Assembly: GCF_030272615.1 (NCBI RefSeq)
Contig: NC_081409.1
Location: forward strand, 655,066,468 to 655,130,467
From: Cryptomeria japonica
Taxonomy: Eukaryota; Streptophyta; Pinopsida; Cupressales; Cupressaceae
DNA: 64,000 nucleotides
Direction of reading: 5' to 3'
The notes under the pieces: generated by a model
What the model was told of the DNA's origin: nothing
Seen by the model: the letters and a program-made list of their open reading frames with translations, nothing else
Database searches by the model: none
Position numbers and translations under genes: made by a program
Shown: positions 43,203 through 51,732 of the stretch, piece after piece
Layout: each line of letters opens with the position of its first letter
Position numbering within the stretch: the stretch's first letter is position 1

Positions 43203-44382
43203 TGTTAGCATTTTTTATGTTTATGTTGTGATTTTCATTGATGGACACACACTTGCATTGAGATCCCCTTTATATGTATGAGCTAGAGCTTAACCGGTAT
43301 CTATTCCAATCGGTATGTTGTATTCTAGTCTTTAGACTATTAGTGATTTTGCAGAATGTGTTTCTCGGTCTGAAGCGGCATGTCGATCCCAAGCGGTTCA
43401 TGGATCTCAAGCGGTATGAGGGAGAAAAGTGGCATGACACATTCTTACCAGTCTTCATTTTTGTCAAACCGGCAACCAGTATTTTGTATGAACTAGTAAT
43501 GCTCTAAGAAGAGTTACCAATCGACATTTTGTGATGAGTTACCAATCCATTGATTGTTTGACAGTGCTGACACACTGATGGTGCTTTTTATGTCGTGTTA
43601 CTGAGTATGTCTAGATTCATTGAACCTAGGAAATTGTAATGTAATCCTATTGGACCGACATGAAATCAGATTCCTTTAAAAGGACATCATGTCGGGTTTT
43701 TGAGTTGTTACAAAAAAAAAGGGTTTATGTTGTGCTAGGGTTTAATGTGGTTGATGAGTTGTTGTAAGAGCAATCTTATCTGAGAAGATCAAGTTGTAAC
43801 TAAGTGAGAGACAAAGAAGACTGAAGTAATGCTGGAATGCATTAGCTGTGAGCTATATTGGATCTGACCAAGCAGTCAATGCTATCAGATAGATCAAACA
43901 CTTGTTGATTACTCACATCTTTGACAAGTTTATAGCCCTTAACTTGGTAGGCCCAAAAGCCTTTTGTAAAATCCTCTAACAAGATGGTTCACCTCTATGA
44001 ATCTAAATTCCTCTAGCAAGGTAGTCTTTAATTGGACTTATCTCCTAACAGAGATTGAGATTCCTAATAGGATCTATTCTGGTGAAGAACATTGTAAGAC
44101 CTTAATCAGTCTGACCTTAACCGGTTTGGTTTCTATTCTATAGATAGTGACTTGTGAGTTCCATCTCACCGTGGTTTTTCCCATTTGGGTTTCCACATCA
44201 AATATCTTGTGTTATGGTTGTATTGATTTTGTGGGTGGATGCTTTATTTGCATTTTGGTTTGCATGTGTGATAACCGGTCTATCTGTTAAACTATTTTAC
44301 TGGTTTATCTTCAGACTATTTAAGTGTTTTAGTGCATTGATTTTTGGCATACTAATTTACCCCCCCCTCTTAGTATTCATCA
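43203..44382 (+). repeat. NA2 3' LTR
   Basis: Begins TGTTAGCATTTTTT (the fifth base differs from the 5' copy) and ends TATTCATCA before CACAC. It is collinear with 36706-37871. Extra bases near 44105 duplicate a CCTTAA..GGTTTGG stretch. Confidence 0.93.
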
Positions 44383-45393
44383 CACACCTTACCGGTTTGC
44401 TTAATTGTTAGACCTACTACAATTATACTAGTACTCAATCACTGTCGGTTAAACCCTCTCACTGATTTACTTTCTCACTTACTTTGTAACTTTCTTAGAA
44501 TAAATTCTAAGGCAAAATGATCCTTCATTGCACTTAAGCTTTCTCTCATTTTCTTCTCTTCCAGCCTCCCCTTTCTCTATTTCAAGTTGATATATTTATC
44601 ACGATGGTTTCCAGCCAAGAATGCATTCAAACTCTGTCGTGTTAGGTTTTCCTTTCCAATCTCAATCGGGATCTCCTCTGATTGCAATCTGCTTTCCATA
44701 GATATGCTCATGATGACAATGTTCAATCACCAACTGAACTTTGCATTCCAATGTGCATTTTCTAAATCTAGATGCCTACAACTCGCTTTTTTGCTTTTCT
44801 TTATCACTCACCATTAATGACTTTATTGTTTCCTTCACTAACAGGTACGAAGATAAAATCTTCTTGCAAGATTAGTGTGATTGCTTTTCCAGCTTTTCTT
44901 CCTCGAGCGACAATCTTCTAGCATCCTCCATGATTTCCAGGCTCCTCATTAATGTTGACCTGCATGCATATTTGTTTTATTGATGGACACTCCACCGACC
45001 TATGCAATACCTCCACCTCGCATCCAACTATCATGCTTGTTGACATTCTTCTTTGCTTGGATTCTTATGTTGGTTTGACATACTTTGTCAACCCAGGTTG
45101 ACTACCGGCTTAGTCTATGTTACCAGTATGACCATGAAACCTCATTTCTGTTCTGTTCACCAGTTGTTGTGTTGTCATGACATACAAACAACAACCAACC
45201 TTCATCTTGGTTTATGCCTTACCAGTAAGCCTTATTTTACTAGTAGATGACCCAAGTAATGTGTACTGGTAGCCTTCCTTCTATCTTCTCACTCTCATGT
45301 GTATTTCTATCATATTGGTCACACCTTCTTACTTACCAGTGACCTTTCCAAACAAGTTGACATCAATGACAACTTAATGCCAAATTGCCAACA
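44383..45393 (-). repeat. CopC 5' LTR, outer part
   Basis: Continues the split LTR with CACACCTTACCGGTTTGC, matching 29691 onward, and runs to TTGCCAACA at the GGTTC duplication. Short ORFs here lie in the LTR and are not supported as genes. Confidence 0.9.
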
Positions 45394-46209
45394 GGTTCAA
45401 CAGTTGGAAGGTGAAATTTTTATTAGTCAGTCTAAGTATGTGAAGTGTTAAAGACCTTTGGAATGGAAGACTGTAAACCAATTAGAACACCTATGGTTAC
45501 AGGTTGCAGGTTGTCAAAAAAATATGATTCACCCTTAATGGATGAGAAGGAAAACAAATCTATGATTAGGAAACTTCATTATGTTGTTCATAGTAGATGC
45601 GATATTGCCCATGCAGTTGGTTTAGTAGAAACATTTCATAAGAGCCCTAAGGAGACACATATGATAGCAATGAAGAAAATATTTAGATATCTTAGAGGGA
45701 CAGTTGATTATGGCTTGTGGTACGCATATAGAGGAAATTTTTCTTTGCAGGTATTCACTGATGTTGATTGGACAAGAAATGTAGATGAATGGAAAAGCAC
45801 AATAGGTGGAGAATTATTTCTAGGTGGTAGATTGGTATCTTGGACTAGTAGGAAAAAAAGTTATATATCTTAGTCTACAACAGAAGTAGAGTATGTGGCT
45901 GCATTCATGAATTGTACACAAGGTATATGGACGAGGCATGTCTTTGAAGGATTCAAGCAAGATATGACTGAACCGGTGATCATACATTGTGATAACACTA
46001 GTGCTATAATCATTTCAAAGAACCCAGTACTGCATGCTAGGACTAAACATATTGAATTGAAGTATCACTTTCTGAGAGAATTTGAGGAAAAGAAAGTGAG
46101 ATTGGAGCATGTGTCAAGTAAGGAGTAGTTGGCAAATATATTCACCAAACCATTTCCTAAGGCTACCTTTGAATATTATACAATTAGCAATATGAAGGAA
46201 TTTATTATG
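45394..46209 (+). pseudogene. pol: CopA RNase H, last piece of CopA
   Basis: Continues the reverse transcriptase of 29091 with VQQLEGEIFISQSKYV, then TFGMEDCKPIRTPMVTGCRL, YLRGTVDYGLWYAYRGNFSL, FTDVDWTRNVDEWKSTIGGE and SWTSRKKSYIS, a stop, TEVEYVAAFMNCTQGIW, IHCDNTSAIIISKNPVLHAR and a tail with LANIFTKPFPKATFEY. It is collinear with CopB. It is cut after TTATG by the CopD LTR, so the CopA 3' LTR is not in the window. Confidence 0.88.
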
Positions 46210-47374
46210 TGTTACATTGATATTTTTTCATTGATGTCAACACTAGTTGTTATGGTTGGTTATTGGTAGAAGAACTAGTGTTACCGATAGAAGGGACTAT
46301 CAGTTGGATATTACTGACATGTTTGGATCAATGAAATATGTTTGGTTAGTTGGTATTGACTTGAAGATCAGATGCTATCATACACTCTAGTAAGTCTATA
46401 CTGGTAAGGGTTTAAGGTTTGACCAGCAGAGCTTTTACTGAGAATCTTTGACATGATGCATAATTGGTGTTTATGTGGCTTCTATATGGAATTCAAGATG
46501 CAGCAGGTCATCTTTGTTCATGCCTCAACTGATTGGAGACATCGATTTGGTATGGTGAATCTATTTGGGTCCAGTACCTATCTAGGTTATGGACCGATGT
46601 CATGTTATGTGTTCTCTACATGTTACTAGGATGATTTATGGAATGGTTAATGTTGTTTTGGTCTAAAGCCGACATGGCATATCATTGTAATATAGATGTA
46701 TGTAATGATCTTATTGTAATATCTTTTAGGTGGCCGACCTAATTGGTTTAGCCCTTAGGGTTTGTATAAATTGATGTAAGATCTCTTTGTAGATAAAAGG
46801 TATAGAATGAAAATGGTCATGAAATGAAATATCATATGTGAAGGAGACTTGGTTGATTCTAGGTGATCAACCAAGTTAATGTAAGAGGTCAAAGACCTCT
46901 GGTATTGAGCTTAACCAGAACTATAATTAGGCATAGTAGATGCTATCATTGGTAGTTCATTCTTCTGGATTGTTGTCCAATTATATTAAGGTGGTTATAA
47001 CCTCTCTATAGTCAATGAGACTCCTTTTTAATGAGCAATACACTCTAGGCAGTGTGACTTCCTGCATGTGTAGGCTCTTTATTATATCACTTACTTTCTA
47101 CAAAACTATTATCTGACTGTGGGTAGGCTTGCCATCATAGTTTTTCCCTTTTCTAGGTTTTTCACGTACAAATCATGGTGTTATGTGGTATGGTTGCATT
47201 GTGTTAATTCTCTTCTTCATTCTTAATTTTTATTGCTTATTGGTATCTATTTCTCCTATTCTAGTATTTAATGTTTATGTGCTTCGATTAAAGGTTATAA
47301 AGTGGTTTGATTCATATAACCTGTTGACAACTGATTCAACCCCCCCTCTCAGTTGTCCATTGGTTATTCTAACA
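46210..47374 (+). repeat. CopD 5' LTR
   Basis: Begins TGTTACATTG and ends TTCTAACA before a primer site. It carries TTTCATTGATGTCAACAC 18 bp in, a TATAAA at 46765 followed by a GTAAGATC stretch shared with SoloA and SoloB, a CATAGTTTTTCCC module at 47135 and a pyrimidine block at 47338. The flank before it is TTATG, and the matching duplication would lie beyond the window. Confidence 0.85.
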
Positions 47375-47375
47375 A

Positions 47376-47389
47376 TCGGTATTAGAACT
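47376..47389 (+). other. CopD primer-binding site
   Basis: TCGGTATTAGAACT is a decayed form of TTGGTATCAGAGCT, placed one base after the LTR end. Confidence 0.7.
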
Positions 47390-47432
47390 TTGGTCCACTT
47401 TTTCAAAAGCTTAACCACTTGAGGTAGATCCT

Positions 47433-47805
47433 ATGGCAACTAATAATTCAAATCCACCAACAACTATTTTCAGAAGGGAAATCCCTAAGCTTGATGGAAC
47501 AAACTATGGGATATGGAAGATCCGAATGGAGACTCATCTTAGATGTCTTGGCAAGGATATTTGGGAAATCACTAAGAAAGGATATACACCTTATGATCTG
47601 GAATCTGGCAATCCTGCTCCAATAGACTTGGACAAAAATATTGAAAATGATTGTAGAGGAAGAAAATCCCTCTTGTGTGAACTCACTGATCAGCAAATCA
47701 TGGGACTAACTGATAAATCATCTGCAAAGGTTATGTGGGATAAATTGAAAACTCTGAATGAAGGTGATCCTACTATCAAAATTACTAAACTTGATGGTTA
47801 CCAGG
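47433..47805 (+). pseudogene. gag: CopD gag, cut by Gyp2
   Basis: This is a copia gag N-terminal domain of 124 residues without a stop: FRREIPKLDGTNYGIWKIRM, HLRCLGKDIWEITKKGY, LLCELTDQQIMGLTDKSSAK, VMWDKLKTLNEGDPTIKITK and LDGYQ. The start ATGGCAACTAAT is 43 bp after the primer site. The sequence switches to the Gyp2 LTR at 47806 within the gag domain. The rest of CopD must lie right of the window. Confidence 0.87.
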
Positions 47806-48148
47806 TGTTATCACTGTTTAAAATTGGGTTCTTCTTTTCCCATAATTGGCTATGGTTCATTAAAAAAATTTCGAATAAGGTGTAATCCCAGGTGCTTCAG
47901 CTTTGTTCTAAACCTTAGGGGTTTAAGGGTTTTGATTTTTTAGATTTTATCCTTTTGTTAAACCCTCCGGTTTCTAATCTTCTGTTACTTTATTCACTTA
48001 AGTTATGGGTCATGGGGTCGTAGGAGATGTTCCCCCTTATTGTTCGCCTAGGCGGTTATGTTGATTATTTGAAAAAATTATGCCTTGTGTGCTTTTCTTC
48101 TAAAGTTGTTGGGCCCGGTAATTAGTGATCGGTTTGAGAGATGATCCA

Positions 48149-48914
48149 ATGGTCCGTGCTATTTCGCAAGGGTAAAATGCTCACCCTTTAGGCTCGCGAA
48201 ATAGCGAGAATTAACCAGGACCATCCATGTGTCATGACGGAGGAAGTAAAGGGTATAGCTGTCAAAGGTGGTTGAAGCCTCATGGCTTTCTTCTGGCATA
48301 TTAAAAGGTAACACATGGCACAAGGCACCACAGTCGGCAGGTTAGGATTAAAAGTTCAAAGTGGGCCCCAGAGATGACCTGGCAGGAACAGCTATTAACA
48401 ATCTATTGAGACCCCGTGGATCCCTTCTGGCAAGCGACAGAGTGACAAGTCAGCTCTGAAAGTGACGAGGCACCAGGTGTTAGTGACATGTCCACGGGCC
48501 CACCATTCCTGAGAACCTTTTCAGAGGATTAAATGTTGATTAACTACGGGGATGATCCGACGGTCCGCGCTATTTCGCAAGGGTAAAATGCTCACCCTTT
48601 AGGCCCGTGAAATAGCGAGAATTAATGAGGACCGTCCACGTGTCATGATGATGACGTGAGAGATAGACCTGTTGAGATGAAAGTGGGGCCCCTCGTGGTT
48701 TCTTTTGGGCGAATGAGAAAATGACAAGTTAGCTCCGAAAGTGACGAGGCGCCAGGTGTTAGTGACATGTCCGCGGGCCCACCGTTCCTGAGAACCTTTT
48801 CAGAGGATTAAATGCCGATTAACTGCGGGGATGATCCGACGGTCCGCGCTATTTCGCAAGGGTAAAATGCTCACCCTTTAGGCCCGCAAAATAGCGAGAA
48901 TTAACGAGGACTGT
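48149..48914 (+). repeat. Hairpin repeats in the Gyp2 5' LTR (three copies)
   Basis: Three 76-base hairpins span 48149-48224, 48560-48635 and 48839-48914. The last two are 279 bp apart in a tandem unit. Each has an outer 7-bp stem (ACGGTCC with GGACCGT), a 10-bp stem (GCTATTTCGC with GCGAAATAGC) and an inner stem (AAGGGT with ACCCTT) around AAAATGCTC. Flanks contain CCACGTGTCATGATGATGAC, with a CACGTG G-box in part of the copies. Confidence 0.93.
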
Positions 48915-48960
48915 CCACGTGTCATGATGATGACATGGTCAAAAAGTGAGCCCGTCACAG

Positions 48961-48970
48961 TATAAAAAAA
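48961..48970 (+). promoter_or_regulatory. TATA box of the Gyp2 5' LTR
   Basis: TATAAAAAAA follows CCCGTCACAG, about 500 bp before the LTR ORF. It is kept at the same place in the 3' LTR (TATAAAGAAA, 62662). It is the only strong TATA near the expected U3/R border. Confidence 0.65.
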
Positions 48971-49461
48971 GACACGCGGTCAGTATCAAGTGGAATTCGA
49001 AGCGATTTTTAAGGCCAATGGTTGGATGCCGCGTAGTATTATGTAGCCAATAGAAAAGTAGGACCCAGACTAAAGACAAAGCTGTCAGTAACCAAAGGTA
49101 ACAGTGAAACACTTGCAGGAATGTTATGACCCGTTGGAGCGAAAAATATGAATTCTTGTATGAATTTGATTTTGAAGGGACGGTCGAAGCATGCGGAATC
49201 AATGTTATAGTTAAGGCCCTGAGTACAAGTATTTGATTTCCTAACAACCTAGTAAAGATATCTTTTAAAAGATTTTGCAGAAGAGCAGACGCAGAGTTAT
49301 CTTTTTCAGATACAAAGCAAGCGGTTCAGTTGTAGAGCAAATTTCAAGCAAGCATCAGGTTCTCTCATTTTTTGTAGCAATTCTTGTGTGGTGTTTTAAG
49401 TAGAATCATTCTCGTGTTGCAGGATTGTTCAAGAGTGATATTCATTGTCTTGCATTTTCAA

Positions 49462-51729
49462 ATGGCTCCTAAAAGGGAATTTTCCGGCAAGGTTAATTAT
49501 TTAGAAAGAAGTGTATGTGATGATTTTTTAGAACAGTTGACGTTGTCAACTAACCAGGCATCAAGGGCCAAAGAGTTACTGCCCAGGGCTCCCCGTCTGA
49601 AGATAGGAGAAGGGTTGTATGACAAAGGTAATTGGCTGAGAGACCCACGGGTTGGACTGTCCGGGTTGGGGCTGTTTAGAGTCAGGTTTGGAATGAGAAA
49701 TTCTCCCGCTCCTCAAAATAGTATTTGGGAACTAGATGTTGGGAAATTAGTAGTCCCAGGGGTATTCATGGATACAGACCTGCTAACCCAAATGGCATTG
49801 AATTATGATCCAGTCACAAGATGCATCCAAGATGTAAATGGAAAAACCCTTGTGGAAATTAATGCCGAAGAATTAAGGACAGCATTTGGGCTCAATGAGT
49901 TCACAAACTTCCTGGAACCCATAAATTTCACATCATTAGCCCAAGTGTACAGTGCACAGAGGAGTCATCTCAGGAATGGGCCTCTTAAAGAATTTTTTCT
50001 GAAAGTAGGAGGGTTAGCAGTTGTAAGGCCCAATACACAAGAGCCATTTTCATTGAGTATGTTTACCTTGAGGGCTAAAGGAATGTATTCGGCACTTTGC
50101 CAGGTTCTAGGAGAGGATGCTGAAGCAAATATGCCAAATCATTACCTGCTAATGATTGTTCAGATTTTGAATCCTTCCCTTGCTATCACATTCGACTATG
50201 CTTCTTTTATTGCCGATGCTATCCATGGAGGGTTGATAGGAATAAAAAATGGAAAGGTGGATAGACCTTTCGGATGGTATTCACTCTTAATGCACCTTTT
50301 TCTTTTCAAAGGTGGTGATTATTTCGCCAGTGGATTAGACCTGGTTAAAGAGAAGGAAGGAGAGAAAATGCCAGTGCAATTATGGAGCACTGTGTTGTCA
50401 TGGGACAGAGAGGATGCTAGTTTCCTAAAGTTTGATAAATATTTTGCATCCAAAATAAGGACTCTCCTTTGCTCTGATAACCCAAGAGTCCCCAAGGTTC
50501 TTCTGGAGTTCATAAGGCCAAAAGAATTCGTAGAGAACATCAAAATTGTTCATAACTGGGGCAATATGTATTTATATCCAGTTTCCATGGTTTTCAGAGT
50601 TTTTGGTTTCAGGGGTACTCCATTTTTGTTACCTTACCAGGTCCCTCTCAAAGTGGGAATAGTGGAGATCCTTAAGCAAATTGGTGGCCTACAAGAAGCA
50701 GAGTTAACAGGCGGAGGCAAAGGGACTATTTTCCCTGCAGCTACCATAGCCCACCAATTCGTAGTTACAAAGGGAGGCTGGAATTGCTTTGAGGATTTCC
50801 TCAAACCTTACCATTTATCCACTGCAGTGTCCAGGTGTGCTGATCCAGAGGACTTCTTCAATGGTGTTTTCAAGAAGAAGGTAGCATGCAGAGGTAGGCC
50901 TCATCAATTCCAATTTCCTGAAGACCTCATCAAAAATGAATTTGATTTGGATGAGAAGGAATTAAGGAAGGAAAAGTGGGTGGCTTACAAGAAAGCCTTG
51001 GATTTTGTGCATCAATTTGATGCTAGCTATGACCCATTGTCTAGCTTCTTCCCATTGGAAGAAAAAATAAAATTCTTGATTGTTTGTTTTGAAGATGTGA
51101 TGCAAACACTGAAGGAGAAGAGGGAAGTTGCGATTAAGAGTAACCCTGAAAAGGCTATAATGATCCAGAGCAAATCAGCTTCCACCAAAGCAATTCCTCC
51201 TAGTGATTACACATTGCACAGGAAATCAGGTTATAGTATGCTAGTGCCTACAACAGGGGAGCCCTCCACATCCAAAGGAAAGAGGAAGGTACAAGATGTC
51301 ATTCACATCCAGGATAGCCCAAAGAAGCAAAGGGTGGGGAAGGAAGTGCAATCAGATACACCTTTGTATTCCCCATCCCAATCCCCTATCCATATAGGAG
51401 ATGAACAAGCAACAACCGAATATCTCTTGCAGTTGGGTAGCTTGGGTGAAATCGCATACACTTATGATGAAGTGGAGGAGGGAATGCCAGAAGAGCCCAT
51501 TGATGCTGAAATGGACATCACCTCTACTGAACTTAAAGGCCAGGAGTGGGATCCTGAGATAAAAAAGGCAAGTAATGCCTTTTTAGCTGATGACAACTTT
51601 GTTACATCAGAAGCATTCATGCAGTTCATTTGGAAACAGCATATAAACAGATATAATGCTAGATGTGAGACAAGGAAGGTGGAGCAGCCTGATAAAGACC
51701 CAACCTCAGTGGAGGAAGAAATAAAATAG
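49462..51729 (+). CDS. Gyp2 LTR ORF, first part (unknown protein)
   Basis: A 755-codon open frame from ATGGCTCCTAAAAGG to a TAG. I do not recognise the family. The start is chosen because this ATG has a good context and the 3' LTR copy preserves it; the frame is open 26 codons further upstream. Residues ~1-500 look like a folded domain: GEGLYDKGNWLRDPRVGLSG, VFMDTDLLTQMALNYDPVTR, FGLNEFTNFLEPINFTSLAQ, YASFIADAIHGGLIGIKNGK, RPFGWYSLLMHLFLFKGG. A low-complexity part contains KGKRKVQDVIHI and SPKKQRVGK, a possible bipartite nuclear signal. No signal peptide is visible. Extra ORFs of unknown function are known upstream of gag in Ogre elements. Here the ORF is inside the LTR. A remote link to plant mobile domains is possible but unproven. 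Confidence 0.7.
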   Translation: MAPKREFSGKVNYLERSVCDDFLEQLTLSTNQASRAKELLPRAPRLKIGEGLYDKGNWLRDPRVGLSGLGLFRVRFGMRNSPAPQNSIWELDVGKLVVPGVFMDTDLLTQMALNYDPVTRCIQDVNGKTLVEINAEELRTAFGLNEFTNFLEPINFTSLAQVYSAQRSHLRNGPLKEFFLKVGGLAVVRPNTQEPFSLSMFTLRAKGMYSALCQVLGEDAEANMPNHYLLMIVQILNPSLAITFDYASFIADAIHGGLIGIKNGKVDRPFGWYSLLMHLFLFKGGDYFASGLDLVKEKEGEKMPVQLWSTVLSWDREDASFLKFDKYFASKIRTLLCSDNPRVPKVLLEFIRPKEFVENIKIVHNWGNMYLYPVSMVFRVFGFRGTPFLLPYQVPLKVGIVEILKQIGGLQEAELTGGGKGTIFPAATIAHQFVVTKGGWNCFEDFLKPYHLSTAVSRCADPEDFFNGVFKKKVACRGRPHQFQFPEDLIKNEFDLDEKELRKEKWVAYKKALDFVHQFDASYDPLSSFFPLEEKIKFLIVCFEDVMQTLKEKREVAIKSNPEKAIMIQSKSASTKAIPPSDYTLHRKSGYSMLVPTTGEPSTSKGKRKVQDVIHIQDSPKKQRVGKEVQSDTPLYSPSQSPIHIGDEQATTEYLLQLGSLGEIAYTYDEVEEGMPEEPIDAEMDITSTELKGQEWDPEIKKASNAFLADDNFVTSEAFMQFIWKQHINRYNARCETRKVEQPDKDPTSVEEEIK

Positions 51730-51732
51730 GAG

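Larger units (their letters stand above)
36706..44382 (+). mobile_element. NA2: LTR element with partial gag and an unknown ORF, no pol
   Basis: Flanked by TACAC (36701-36705) and CACAC (44383-44387). The uninterrupted CopC 3' LTR has CACAC at this point, so the left copy carries one C-to-T change. LTRs are 1166 and 1180 bp. There is a perfect primer site, a perfect polypurine tract, a coiled-coil/knuckle ORF1 (37922-39199), an internal TATA (39382), ORF2 (39649-41001) and a purine-rich coiled-coil region to about 42880. No pol motif is found in any frame. LTR similarity is high, so this is one of the younger insertions. Confidence 0.92.
29097..45393 (-). mobile_element. CopC: minus-strand Ty1/copia element with coiled-coil multi-knuckle Gag
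   Basis: Flanked by GGTCC (29092-29096) and GGTTC (45394-45398), one transition apart. The 3' LTR is on the left (29097-30703) and the 5' LTR on the right, split by NA2 (36120-36705 plus 44383-45393). The inside, read leftward from 36118, is primer site, gag, coiled coil, zinc knuckles, protease, integrase, reverse transcriptase, RNase H and polypurine tract. Gag length and the coil resemble SIRE-type copia elements. No envelope-like ORF follows pol. Multiple stops make this copy inactive. Confidence 0.9.
8193..46209 (+). mobile_element. CopA: old Ty1/copia element, split into five pieces by later insertions
   Basis: Reading only 8193-9581, 17999-19195, 20272-21007, 27591-29096 and 45394-46209 gives the expected copia order: LTR, primer site, gag, protease/integrase, reverse transcriptase, RNase H. 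The CopB copy, an element of the same lineage, provides the template that shows each junction is collinear. The four interruptions are flanked by GATAC, GTAAG, GAAAG and GGTCC/GGTTC. The 3' LTR of CopA is absent because CopD begins at 46210 just after the RNase H tail. Stops and frameshifts are frequent. It is inserted in the integrase region of Gyp1. Confidence 0.85.

Noticed and set aside
45053-45250. Small ORFs in 44383-45393 and 30192-30473 as genes
   Set aside because: They are matching positions of the two CopC LTR halves, antisense to the element, with no supporting features.
47433-47885. CopD gag as one 150-residue protein
   Set aside because: The last 27 residues are translated Gyp2 LTR; the same bases recur at 61228 after an unrelated flank.
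49384-49461. Extension of the Gyp2 LTR ORF to the upstream ATG
   Set aside because: The added 26 residues look like untranslated leader. The ATG at 49462 has the better context and begins MAPKRE, and the 3' LTR keeps it.
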